From Psychroserpens sp. Hel_I_66 (GTDB lineage: Bacteria > Bacteroidota > Bacteroidia > Flavobacteriales > Flavobacteriaceae), in the NCBI RefSeq assembly GCF_000799465.1, contig NZ_JUGU01000001.1, forward strand, positions 1,922,001 to 1,986,000: a stretch of DNA of 64,000 nucleotides. The letters are read 5' to 3'. The notes beneath the pieces were generated by a model that did no database searches, was not told the origin of the DNA, and saw nothing but the letters and a program-made list of their open reading frames with translations. The translations under genes were made by a program, and so were the position numbers. Below are positions 42,989-51,915 of this stretch, piece by piece. Every line of letters starts with the position of its first letter. Within the stretch, counting starts at the first letter, position 1.

Positions 42989-44545
42989 TTATTTTTTATC
43001 GTCAGTTTTTGCTTCTTCAATTTGAGGTTGTTCTGGTTGTTTAAAAAGATCTACATACGCCTCTCCCAAAGCTTCGATAATATGACTTGCTATTAGGCTT
43101 TGATAGCCCAAGTCTTCAATAGCAAGATCTGCAGCTTTACCATGCAAATAAATACCAAAAACCGCAGCGGAAAGCGCTTCATAACCTTGGGAAATCAAAC
43201 CTGTAATTACTCCAGTTAAAACATCACCCGTTCCAGCAGTTGCCATACCTGGATTCCCCGTAGTATTTACGTATATTTTATCGTTAAAAACGGTCATTGT
43301 ATTTGCACCTTTTATCACTAAAACAATCTTGTACTTTTTCGTAAATGCCTTTGCTTTTTTAAGCTTATCAAAATCATCTTTCCATTTACCTATAAGCCTT
43401 TCTAATTCCTTTGGATGTGGCGTCAAAACAGATTGTTCTGGGAGCAGTTTTAAAAGTGATTTTTTCTTTGACAATATATTAAGCCCATCAGCATCAATTA
43501 CCAATGGCACTTTATTGGATTTTAAAAAGTTTTCCAATGCTAAAACAGTATCACTCTCTGTTCCCATCCCGATTCCCAAACCAATTACTGTCGGGTCAAT
43601 ATCAAATTTAATATCTGAAATTAAATTTTCATTTTCATCTGTAATCACCATCGCTTCAGGGAAAGCGGTTTGCATAATTTGATAACCGCATTTTGGCACG
43701 TAAGCAGTTACTAAACCAGACCCAATAGATAATGCTGCTCTACTACAAAGTAAAACAGAACCCATTTTTCCGTAGCTACCACCAATAATTAAAGCGTGTC
43801 CAAAATCGCCTTTATGTGCAAATTTTTGACGTGGCTTGTAAATAGGCAGTACCTCGTTTTTTCCTATGAGTTCACTTTCGGTTTCTGTCTTAATCAAAAA
43901 TTCCCTATCAATACCTATATCAACGACTTCCCATTGCACAGAAAACTTGGAGGTTTCAGGCAAAAAGAATATCAATTTTGGCGATTGAAAACTGAGTGTA
44001 TAATTTGCCCACACCACTCCGTTCTCATCGTCTACTGCTCTATCTGTATAAACTCCAGAAGGCACATCTATTGCCAAAGTAAATGCCTCACTCTTTTTCA
44101 AATGCTGAAACAATGACTTCACCCAGTCATTTACAGGTCTATTTAATCCAATGCCAAACACAGCATCTATAATAATATCGTCTTTATGAATCTCGGGGAA
44201 ATCTGCCTCACAGCCCAGCATGTCTGGCCACTTTTTAGTCGTCTGCTTTATAAGGTCATAATTGATCAAAAAATCCTTTGTACGTTTGTCACTACAATTT
44301 ACGACATAGGTCTTTACATTATACCCATGAGTAATCAAATGTCTTGCAACAACCAAACCGTCACCTCCATTGTTTCCAATCCCACAAAACACATGAACTG
44401 GTACTTGCGCACCTTGCATTCTTACATGAAGCCAATTAAAAATTTGGATGCCAGCACGTTCCATCAGCTCAGTAGATGTTATATTTTGTTTTTTTGCTGT
44501 TAGCTTATCGCCTTCATAAATTTGTTCTTTAGAAAAAATCTTCAT
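42989..44545 (-). CDS. nnr: Bifunctional NAD(P)HX epimerase/dehydratase
   Basis: The protein repairs hydrated NADH and NADPH. Its 518 residues contain an N-terminal YjeF_N epimerase domain (GIGNNGGDGLVVARHL, VFGIGLNRPV, AIDVPSGVYTDR) and a C-terminal ADP-dependent ribokinase-like dehydratase domain (GLGIGMGTESDT, VIDADGLNIL, LTPHPKELERL, NTTGNPGMATAGTGDVLTGVI). The fusion is the usual bacterial form. The tail (QPQIEEAKTDDKK) is a charged extension. It is divergent from thrA; the 322-base gap between them holds the thr leader region and nothing else. Confidence 0.93.
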   Translation of the reverse strand: MKIFSKEQIYEGDKLTAKKQNITSTELMERAGIQIFNWLHVRMQGAQVPVHVFCGIGNNGGDGLVVARHLITHGYNVKTYVVNCSDKRTKDFLINYDLIKQTTKKWPDMLGCEADFPEIHKDDIIIDAVFGIGLNRPVNDWVKSLFQHLKKSEAFTLAIDVPSGVYTDRAVDDENGVVWANYTLSFQSPKLIFFLPETSKFSVQWEVVDIGIDREFLIKTETESELIGKNEVLPIYKPRQKFAHKGDFGHALIIGGSYGKMGSVLLCSRAALSIGSGLVTAYVPKCGYQIMQTAFPEAMVITDENENLISDIKFDIDPTVIGLGIGMGTESDTVLALENFLKSNKVPLVIDADGLNILSKKKSLLKLLPEQSVLTPHPKELERLIGKWKDDFDKLKKAKAFTKKYKIVLVIKGANTMTVFNDKIYVNTTGNPGMATAGTGDVLTGVITGLISQGYEALSAAVFGIYLHGKAADLAIEDLGYQSLIASHIIEALGEAYVDLFKQPEQPQIEEAKTDDKK

Positions 44546-44674
44546 CTATTCAATTTATAATGTTTGCTATATTGCCAGTTTTTGTTGAAAAAAAGGTTAA
44601 ATATTGAATTTAATTCTTTTAAACTGAAAAAAACGCAAAATAACTTTCTAAGTTTTTTTATTCCTGTAAAAATA

Positions 44675-44691
44675 ATACATTTGAAATGTAT
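44675..44691 (+). promoter_or_regulatory. thr operon promoter with overlapping palindrome
   Basis: TACATTTG (44676-44683) is a perfect -7 element. It lies inside ATACATTTGAAATGTAT, a perfect 17-base palindrome with a central G (44675-44691), so any protein bound there would block the promoter. The start of transcription would be near 44690, only about 13 bases before the leader ORF. Confidence 0.6.
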
Positions 44692-44702
44692 AGTCTTAAA
44701 AA

Positions 44703-44792
44703 ATGACAGACCTAACACAAACAACTTTTCAAATTAACATCTCTGAAATTATTGGGATGACTTTTTATGTAATTACCCTTAGGGGTTTCTAG
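44703..44792 (+). CDS. Possible thr leader peptide (29 aa, Thr/Ile-rich)
   Basis: A short ORF opens at the ATG at 44703 and stops at 44792. The 29-residue product has six Thr and five Ile (for example MTDLTQTTFQINISEIIG, then MTFYVITL). It sits directly after the thr promoter and 75 bases before thrA, which matches the position and amino-acid bias of the thr leader peptides known from enterobacteria. A small ACCC-TTAG-GGGT stem lies at its end, but no convincing rho-independent terminator follows it. The mechanism, if any, is not clear. Confidence 0.4.
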   Translation: MTDLTQTTFQINISEIIGMTFYVITLRGF

Positions 44793-44867
44793 TATTTTAT
44801 CTTTCATACAAAAAATGTCTTATCATAAAGGACTTAGGTTATAAAATCACAAAATAAACATCTTATA

Positions 44868-47315
44868 ATGAATGTTTTAAAATTTGGCGGAACATCTGTA
44901 GGATCTGCAAAAAACATAAATAAAGTTATTTCAATTCTTGGCAACTATGCCAGAGAGGATCGTGCTATTTGCGTAGTATCTGCGATTGGAGGCATTACCG
45001 ATAAACTATTACATACTGCGGAATTAGCCCAAAACAAAAACCAAGACTACATTTCTAATTTCAATGAAATTTCAGAAATCCATCATGCCATTGTAGCAGA
45101 GTTGGTCCCTAATAAAAATGAAAATATAACAATCCATTTAAAGCAAAAATTACAAGAGCTAAAAGACCTTTTGGATGGTATTTATTTAATTAATGAGCTA
45201 TCTCCAAAAACATCAGATAAGCTCGTCAGTTTTGGAGAAATCCTGTCTTCGTTTATTATTGCTGAAACGATGAAACATCGAAAGATGGATTGCGAAAGAA
45301 AAAATAGTCAGGAATTGATCGTTACAAATTCCAATTTCACAAAAGCTGAAGTCCAATACCAAAAGACCAACGAGAACATAAAGCGTTACTTTTCCGAAGC
45401 AAAACAACAAATAACCATTCTTCCAGGTTTTATCTCAAAATCGCATTTAGGAGAAATCACGACATTAGGAAGAGGAGGATCAGATTTTACCGCAGCTATC
45501 GTAGCTGCTGCCCTGCATGTTAAATCGCTGGAGATCTGGACAGACGTAAGTGGTATGTTTACCTCCAATCCAAAAATGGTAAAACAAGCATTCCCAATTA
45601 AGAATTTATCGTATCAAGAAGCGATGGAATTATCGCATTTTGGAGCAAAAGTGTTATATCCTCCAACGGTACAACCAGCATTGGATTTAAACATCCCAAT
45701 ACATATTAAAAACACATTAGATCCTGATGCCTACGGTACTAAAATATCCAATGACATAAGTGCAGATTCTGTGACACCCGTAAAAGGAATTTCTAACATT
45801 AACAATATTGCTCTATTAACGCTTCAAGGCAACGGTATGGTTGGCATACCAGGCTTTTCAAAACGTTTATTTGAAACGTTGGCACAAGAGAAAATCAATA
45901 TCATTTTTATTACCCAGGCATCTTCAGAACATTCCATCTGTTTTGGGATTGATGAGAAAGATACCACTATTGCAAAATTTGCGATTGATACTACTTTTGA
46001 AAATGAGATTTCACTACATAAAATCGATCCCATTATTGTAGAAAAAGAGCTTTCTATAATTGCGCTAGTTGGCGATAAGATGAAAAGCCACCAAGGGATT
46101 AGCGGACGCATGTTTAGAACCCTCGGAAAAAACAATATTAATATAAGAGCGATTGCACAAGGTGCATCCGAAAGAAATATATCAGCAGTGATTGTAGAAA
46201 AAGATGTAAAAAAAGCCTTAAACGTACTGCACGAAAGGTTTTTTGAAGACAGAAACAAACAACTCAATGTGTTTATAACTGGAGTTGGAAACGTTGGCGA
46301 ACGCCTCGTAGAGCAAATAAAACAGCAGAAAAAATATTTGAAAGACCAGTTGAAGATCAACCTTAAGGTTGTTGGATTATCAAATTCAAGAACCATGATT
46401 TTCAATGATAGAGGTTTATCATTAAAAGACTGGAAAACAGATTTAAAGGCTGGCGAAAAAGCAACTTTAGATGGATTTTTAGAACGCGCAAAAGAGTTTA
46501 ATTTACGCAACAGTATTTTTGTTGACGTGACCGCAAACAAAGAGGTATCCAAATTATATGGAGACTATTTAAGACACAGTATCGCTGTAGTGGCCTGCAA
46601 CAAAATTGCGTGCTCAAGCAGCTTCGAAAATTACAATGAGCTTAAGGAGTTGTCGTTGCAATATAACGCGCCTTTTCTTTTCGAAACCAACGTTGGCGCG
46701 GGATTACCAGTAATTGATACACTAAATAACCTAATTGCATCTGGTGATAAAATCACTTCTATACAAGCGGTTTTGTCTGGTAGTTTAAATTTTGTGTTCA
46801 ATAATTTTGATGATACCGTCAAATTTCATGATGTTGTCAAACAAGCACAAAAAGAAGGCTATACAGAGCCAGATCCAAGAATTGATTTAAGCGGTGTTGA
46901 TGTGGCTCGAAAAATACTTATTCTTGCTCGTGAAAGTGGGACTAAAATGAATTTAGAAGATATTGAAAACGATTCATTCTTGACTAAAGCAAATTTAGAA
47001 AGTAATTCGGTTGATGACTTTTACAAAACATTGATTGAAGATGAAGCTCATTTTCAAGACCTTTATGCCTCCGCAAAAGAAAATGATTGCCAGTTAAAAT
47101 ATGTGGCAGAATTTAATGACGGTAAAGCAAAAGTTGGACTTAAAGAAATCCCTCAAGGTCATCCCTTTTACAACCTTAAGGGCAAAGATAATATCGTCAT
47201 GTTTTACTCACAACGTTATCCTGAGCAGCCAATGATCATTAAAGGTGCTGGAGCAGGTGCAGATGTTACCGCTTCAGGATTATTTGCAGATATTATTCGA
47301 GTGAGCAACAAATAA
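44868..47315 (+). CDS. thrA: Bifunctional aspartate kinase/homoserine dehydrogenase
   Basis: This 815-residue enzyme carries the first and third steps from aspartate to homoserine. The N-terminal aspartokinase has KFGGTSVGSA and the active-site LGRGGSDFTAA, the central part has two ACT domains (VKGISNINNIALLTLQGNGM; SIIALVGDKMKSHQGISGRMF), and the C-terminal homoserine dehydrogenase has the NAD(P) motif GVGNVGERL, NKIACSS and the active-site FETNVGAGLPVIDTL. ACT domains allow threonine feedback. It leads the operon, with thrB starting 93 bases after its stop. The upstream leader region may regulate it. Confidence 0.95.
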   Translation: MNVLKFGGTSVGSAKNINKVISILGNYAREDRAICVVSAIGGITDKLLHTAELAQNKNQDYISNFNEISEIHHAIVAELVPNKNENITIHLKQKLQELKDLLDGIYLINELSPKTSDKLVSFGEILSSFIIAETMKHRKMDCERKNSQELIVTNSNFTKAEVQYQKTNENIKRYFSEAKQQITILPGFISKSHLGEITTLGRGGSDFTAAIVAAALHVKSLEIWTDVSGMFTSNPKMVKQAFPIKNLSYQEAMELSHFGAKVLYPPTVQPALDLNIPIHIKNTLDPDAYGTKISNDISADSVTPVKGISNINNIALLTLQGNGMVGIPGFSKRLFETLAQEKINIIFITQASSEHSICFGIDEKDTTIAKFAIDTTFENEISLHKIDPIIVEKELSIIALVGDKMKSHQGISGRMFRTLGKNNINIRAIAQGASERNISAVIVEKDVKKALNVLHERFFEDRNKQLNVFITGVGNVGERLVEQIKQQKKYLKDQLKINLKVVGLSNSRTMIFNDRGLSLKDWKTDLKAGEKATLDGFLERAKEFNLRNSIFVDVTANKEVSKLYGDYLRHSIAVVACNKIACSSSFENYNELKELSLQYNAPFLFETNVGAGLPVIDTLNNLIASGDKITSIQAVLSGSLNFVFNNFDDTVKFHDVVKQAQKEGYTEPDPRIDLSGVDVARKILILARESGTKMNLEDIENDSFLTKANLESNSVDDFYKTLIEDEAHFQDLYASAKENDCQLKYVAEFNDGKAKVGLKEIPQGHPFYNLKGKDNIVMFYSQRYPEQPMIIKGAGAGADVTASGLFADIIRVSNK

Positions 47316-47407
47316 GCTAGCACTACTTACTAGAATAAACACAAAATGAAATATTTTTTCTTCGGAAAACCAAAACCAAACCATTTCGCATTCGCGAAAG
47401 ATAAGAT

Positions 47408-48334
47408 ATGAACGACATAAAAATTTTCTCTCCAGCAACCGTAGCAAATGTCTCTTGTGGATTTGATGTTCTCGGGTTTTGTCTCGATACCATTGGGGAC
47501 GAAATGGTGATTAGAAAAACCGATAAAAAAGGCATTCGTATCACTAAAATTGAAGGTTACGACTTACCTTTTGAAACCGAAAAAAACGTAGCTGGTGTCT
47601 CTGCTTTAGCTTTATATAATGAAGCAAAACCATACTGCGGATTTGAAATAGAAATTTACAAGAACATCAAACCAGGAAGTGGTGTCGGTAGTAGCTCAGC
47701 AAGTGCTGTTGGAAGTGTTTATGGTATCAATGAGCTTTTAGGGCGACCATATAACAAAACCCAGCTTACCAACTTCGCCATGAAAGGTGAAGCGTTGGCG
47801 AGCCAATGTGAACATGCCGATAATATTGCTCCTGCTATTTTTGGAGGATTCACCTTAGTGAAATCTGTCAGTCCTCTTGAAATCATAGAATTACCAACGC
47901 CAAAAGACTTATTTGCAGTAATTATACATCCTCAAATTGAAATAAAAACGTCGGAAGCTCGAGCAATTCTTCCGAAGAAAATAGAATTAAAAGATGCTAT
48001 CACGCAATGGTCAAATGTTGGGAGTTTGGTGCATGCTTTGCATACCAGCAATTACGATTTATTGAGCAGATCTTTAACAGATGTTGTTGTAGAACCGTTT
48101 CGTAGCCAGTTGATTCCACATTTTGGAACGGTTAGAAATGCAGCGTTGGAGAATGGCGCTCTAGGTTGCGGAATTTCAGGATCTGGACCATCTATTTTTA
48201 GTTTATGCTACGGAAATGATAACGCCCAAAACGTCGCTAAGGCCATTAAAAATGTCTACACTGAAACAGGAATTCCTTTTGAGGTTTATATTTCTGAAAT
48301 AAATACTGAAGGGATTAAAATATTAAATCAATGA
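47408..48334 (+). CDS. thrB: Homoserine kinase
   Basis: A GHMP-family kinase that phosphorylates homoserine. At 308 residues it has the ATP-binding loop PGSGVGSSSASAVG, an N-terminal FSPATVANVSCGFDVLG and the C-terminal GCGISGSGPSIFSLC. The stop overlaps the thrC start by four bases (ATGA), so translation is coupled. A CTTCGGAA motif lies in the 92-base gap before the gene. Confidence 0.95.
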   Translation: MNDIKIFSPATVANVSCGFDVLGFCLDTIGDEMVIRKTDKKGIRITKIEGYDLPFETEKNVAGVSALALYNEAKPYCGFEIEIYKNIKPGSGVGSSSASAVGSVYGINELLGRPYNKTQLTNFAMKGEALASQCEHADNIAPAIFGGFTLVKSVSPLEIIELPTPKDLFAVIIHPQIEIKTSEARAILPKKIELKDAITQWSNVGSLVHALHTSNYDLLSRSLTDVVVEPFRSQLIPHFGTVRNAALENGALGCGISGSGPSIFSLCYGNDNAQNVAKAIKNVYTETGIPFEVYISEINTEGIKILNQ

Positions 48335-49629
48335 ACTACTATAGTCTAAATAGAAAAGCACCCGATACAAATTTTGAAAATGCTGTCGTTAAAGGCCTCG
48401 CACCAGATAGCGGGTTATATTTTCCGAAGGAAATAAAGCCTTTACCAAAATCATTTTTTGAAGATATTGACAACAAGTCATATCCTGAAATTGCATTTGA
48501 AGCCATTAAACAATTTTTAAGTCCGGAAATTCCAGAAGCTGTTTTAAAAACCATTGTTGAAGAAACGTTATCGTTTGACTTTCCGGTTATAGAGCTTGAC
48601 GAGAATATTTCAACTTTAGAATTATTTCACGGTCCAACGATGGCTTTTAAGGATGTTGGCGCACGATTTATGGCGAGATGCTTGGGCTATTTCAATAAAA
48701 ATAACACTAATGAAGTCACCGTTTTGGTTGCTACTTCAGGAGATACTGGAGGCGCTGTTGCTAACGGATTTCTTGGTGTTAAAGGCGTGAATGTCGTGAT
48801 TTTATATCCGTCTGGGAAAGTGAGTGATATTCAGGAAAAACAATTAACGACGCTCGGTCAAAACATTTCTGCTTTAGAGGTTGATGGTGTGTTTGATGAT
48901 TGCCAGGATATGGTTAAAAAAGCATTTTTAGATGAGACTATTACGGGTAAAATGCAATTAACTTCTGCCAATTCTATTAACGTAGCACGTTGGTTACCTC
49001 AGCTCTTTTATTTCATGTTTGCTTACAAGCAGTTGCATAATAAACATGATGATATTGTGTTTTCAATACCTAGTGGTAACTTCGGAAATATCTGTGCTGG
49101 AATGGTAGCGCAACGATTAGGACTTCCCGTAAAACATTTTATTGCAGCCAATAATGCCAATAACGTAGTCACCGAATATCTTACCACCGAAAATTACATC
49201 CCAAAACCTTCGATTGCCACCATTAGCAATGCGATGGATGTTGGCAACCCAAGTAATTTTGTACGTATTAAAGAATTGTACCAAAATAATTTTGAAAGAC
49301 TTAAATCCAATTTATCGTCTTTTAGCTATACCGATGATGAGACAAGACAAGCGCTTTTAGAAATTTATGAGCGTTACAATTATATTGCAGATCCTCACGG
49401 TGCAGTTGGCTACTTAGGTTGCAAGGATTATCTAAAAACAAACCCAAAAGCGCATTGTGTATTTTTAGAAACTGCGCATCCAACCAAATTTTTGGATGTG
49501 GTTGAAGATGTTATTGACACAAAAGTGGAGTTGCCAGCTCAAATTAAATCGGTTATGAATAAGGAGAAAGTGGCTTTGCAGATTTCAGATTATGAGGGGT
49601 TAAAATCATTTTTATTAAACACAATTTAG
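48331..49629 (+). CDS. thrC: Threonine synthase
   Basis: The PLP enzyme turns phosphohomoserine into threonine. The 432 residues include the lysine of the PLP Schiff base in PTMAFKDVGARF, the phosphate-binding loop VATSGDTGGAVANGF and the PSGNFGNI region. This is the short bacterial form. It is the last gene of thrABC, and a lipoprotein gene follows after 43 bases, probably with its own promoter. Confidence 0.95.
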   Translation: MNYYSLNRKAPDTNFENAVVKGLAPDSGLYFPKEIKPLPKSFFEDIDNKSYPEIAFEAIKQFLSPEIPEAVLKTIVEETLSFDFPVIELDENISTLELFHGPTMAFKDVGARFMARCLGYFNKNNTNEVTVLVATSGDTGGAVANGFLGVKGVNVVILYPSGKVSDIQEKQLTTLGQNISALEVDGVFDDCQDMVKKAFLDETITGKMQLTSANSINVARWLPQLFYFMFAYKQLHNKHDDIVFSIPSGNFGNICAGMVAQRLGLPVKHFIAANNANNVVTEYLTTENYIPKPSIATISNAMDVGNPSNFVRIKELYQNNFERLKSNLSSFSYTDDETRQALLEIYERYNYIADPHGAVGYLGCKDYLKTNPKAHCVFLETAHPTKFLDVVEDVIDTKVELPAQIKSVMNKEKVALQISDYEGLKSFLLNTI

Positions 49630-49672
49630 ATAGCGTTCGTTACGTTATAAATAAGTAATCAACCAGATTCTA

Positions 49673-50101
49673 ATGAAATCAATCTTTTCAAAATGTATTT
49701 TTAGTACTTTAATCCTATTATCTTTTTATTCTTGTGATAGAACTTCTTGCGAAACAGACAATCCAATTTTTCTAAACAACGAAGTGCTCAGTAAAGTCTA
49801 TCAAACTGAAGTTGTCAATAAAATTAAATCGATTGGAACAGATAATCTTAGATTTTGGCTAGCAGATTATTTAGAAAAAGACCAAAACGATTACTTAGTC
49901 TTTTACGTACAAAATAAAAATTTATGTGCTGAAGTTGTGATGCATATTGATCAAACCAACCCAGCTTTTTCACAACTTGTTGAGACTAAAGGTAAAGGTC
50001 GTTTCAATGCTGAATTTAGAGGAGTTACTTTTGATATTTCTAAAAACGATGATGATAAATTTCCACTTCACTATACTGGACATGAGCGTATAATTGATTA
50101 G
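49673..50101 (+). CDS. Small lipoprotein of unknown function
   Basis: The 142-residue protein has a signal with lipobox (CIFSTLILLSFYSC, Cys21) and a mature part with CETDNPIFLNNEVLSKVYQTEVV and two further cysteines. No family was recognised. It begins 43 bases after thrC and may share its transcript, but nothing links it to threonine synthesis. Confidence 0.7.
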   Translation: MKSIFSKCIFSTLILLSFYSCDRTSCETDNPIFLNNEVLSKVYQTEVVNKIKSIGTDNLRFWLADYLEKDQNDYLVFYVQNKNLCAEVVMHIDQTNPAFSQLVETKGKGRFNAEFRGVTFDISKNDDDKFPLHYTGHERIID

Positions 50102-50397
50102 TTTTTTTAATATTAAATTATTATTTCCATAAAAGACTCCTGATTACACATTTTACTTCGATTATATCACTGCACGATATTGGAATTTAATACGTTACAA
50201 TTACTTCTATATAAAAAAATACTGACAAAACTTTTTACTTTAACACCTTTTATCGTATTATTGTGCTTTTAAACGATAAAAAATTTAATTTCTTACAATA
50301 TTTTTGGCTTTGAATTTTTAATTGATGTTTAATCTTATTAAGGAAAAACAACCAAAATATATAAAGTAAATTATAAATTTTAAAACCCACTTTAACT
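50102..50397 (+). other. Intergenic gap with an inverted repeat (50248-50281)
   Basis: The 296-base gap is AT-rich and holds no credible ORF. TTTTATCGT (50248-50256) and ACGATAAAA (50273-50281) form a 9-bp inverted repeat with a 16-base spacer, about 120 bases upstream of the next gene. It could be an operator or a weak terminator, but it is not followed by a T-run. Confidence 0.4.
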
Positions 50398-51867
50398 ATG
50401 GTAATGAAGAAGACTACCTTTCTAACTGCATTATTATTCCTCAGCTTTTTAGCAAATTCTCAAGTATATGTTGCTTACAATCATGGAGATTTAAAAGAAG
50501 ATTCTCAAGGTCGTTTTATTGGAGATTTAAAAGTCTCTGATATAATGAATAGAGCAACACTAGATGCAGCAGACGATAAAAAATTTCTTAAAGAGTTTAC
50601 GCTCAAAATGAAAGTTTGGGATTATCTAGGTGAACCTATGGAAATGTACGCATTTCAATGGACCAGAAAAAAAAGCTATACCGTAAAAGTAGATAATGAA
50701 ATACGAAGCATGTCTTTAGAAAAACTAAAAGAGTATCCAGATTTACAAAAACGTTTTTTAGATATTAGACCTACAAAAGTAGATATTAAAATCGCTGGAG
50801 TTGCTGGTGATGGCAATACTACAAACACCTATAAGGTTGGACAAGTTAATATTCCAGAAGAAAATATTCCTGTTGTGATGATGTTTGATTACATCGTTAA
50901 AGATGTTGACCTACTCATTGCAAAAGAAGGTGAATATAGAGAACCAACTATTGCTGGCAGCCCACCAACATGGAACGAGTTTTTCAATTGGTCTTATAGT
51001 GACCCAAGTATTGGGCCTGATATTAAATTAAATGTGTCAGAAGCCAGCTTTAATAGATTAACTGAAAGCGAACAAAACCAGCGTATCAAAAAAATCAAGA
51101 ATGTTTGGAAACAAATCAAACACATGAAATTAAGAGCAGATCTTAAAACCCTAGAATGGCCAGAACTAGAAATGATCGATATCATCAAAACCTATGACCG
51201 TTACAAAAACAATAAAAAAGAATTAAGCCCTCGAGAAAAAATTGATGCAGAGTTAGCTAAACTACAAAGAATTACAGAATACACCAGTAATGACGAATGG
51301 GGAGAATTGCCTGAATTGGTTGAGCCTGAACTTATAGTAAAAGATAGTAAATTAATAAAATACCTTAATACCAATATTGTTTTATTTGAAGTTCATAACA
51401 AGCAAACTATATATCCATTAGCATATGATTACGATAAAGAAAGAGATAATGATGGTATTGATCGCATTTTACAAACAGTACCATATTTTATATATAACAC
51501 TATGGAAGGTGCCAACGGAAATACTACATATTTAATAGATGTAAATGGAAATAAAAAAATCAACATAAAATTCGATAATATTTACTATTATAATTCGGCT
51601 TCAAAAGTTCTTGAATATCATCTCGCATATATAAAAAAGGGGGATGATCTTTTTAACTTTAAAAGTGTAAGTTGGTCGAAAGGTAAAGTAAGGAAGAATA
51701 CATTTCTTTTTGATAGAAATGGTGAGTACATTATTGCTAAAAGGGTGGATAAAGATACTAAAATGATAAGAGGAGAAAAAAGAGCTAATGTAAGCTATAT
51801 TACTACATATATCTACGATATGAATTTTAATTTAATAGAAAGTTTCAAAGGAGTAGCCTTTAGATAG
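50398..51867 (+). CDS. Secreted protein of unknown function (489 aa)
   Basis: The protein has a signal peptide (TTFLTALLFLSFLANSQ) and a soluble mature part of about 470 residues. A long N-terminal beta-rich region (KVWDYLGEPMEMYAFQW), a charged helical middle (RIKKIKNVWKQIKHMKLRADLKTL) and a C-terminal beta region (YLIDVNGNKKINIKFDNIYYYN) can be seen. No domain is recognised and no T9SS tail is present. It lies 48 bases before the next secreted gene and may be co-transcribed. ATG at 50404 is an alternative start. Confidence 0.7.
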   Translation: MVMKKTTFLTALLFLSFLANSQVYVAYNHGDLKEDSQGRFIGDLKVSDIMNRATLDAADDKKFLKEFTLKMKVWDYLGEPMEMYAFQWTRKKSYTVKVDNEIRSMSLEKLKEYPDLQKRFLDIRPTKVDIKIAGVAGDGNTTNTYKVGQVNIPEENIPVVMMFDYIVKDVDLLIAKEGEYREPTIAGSPPTWNEFFNWSYSDPSIGPDIKLNVSEASFNRLTESEQNQRIKKIKNVWKQIKHMKLRADLKTLEWPELEMIDIIKTYDRYKNNKKELSPREKIDAELAKLQRITEYTSNDEWGELPELVEPELIVKDSKLIKYLNTNIVLFEVHNKQTIYPLAYDYDKERDNDGIDRILQTVPYFIYNTMEGANGNTTYLIDVNGNKKINIKFDNIYYYNSASKVLEYHLAYIKKGDDLFNFKSVSWSKGKVRKNTFLFDRNGEYIIAKRVDKDTKMIRGEKRANVSYITTYIYDMNFNLIESFKGVAFR

Positions 51868-51915
51868 ATTCCAAAATTTGAAATTCTGATAACATTACAT
51901 ATTAAAAAATAAACT

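Noticed and set aside
44793..44867. Rho-independent attenuator after the thr leader ORF
   Set aside because: Only a 4-bp ACCC/GGGT stem was found, with no strong T-run, so classical attenuation is not supported.
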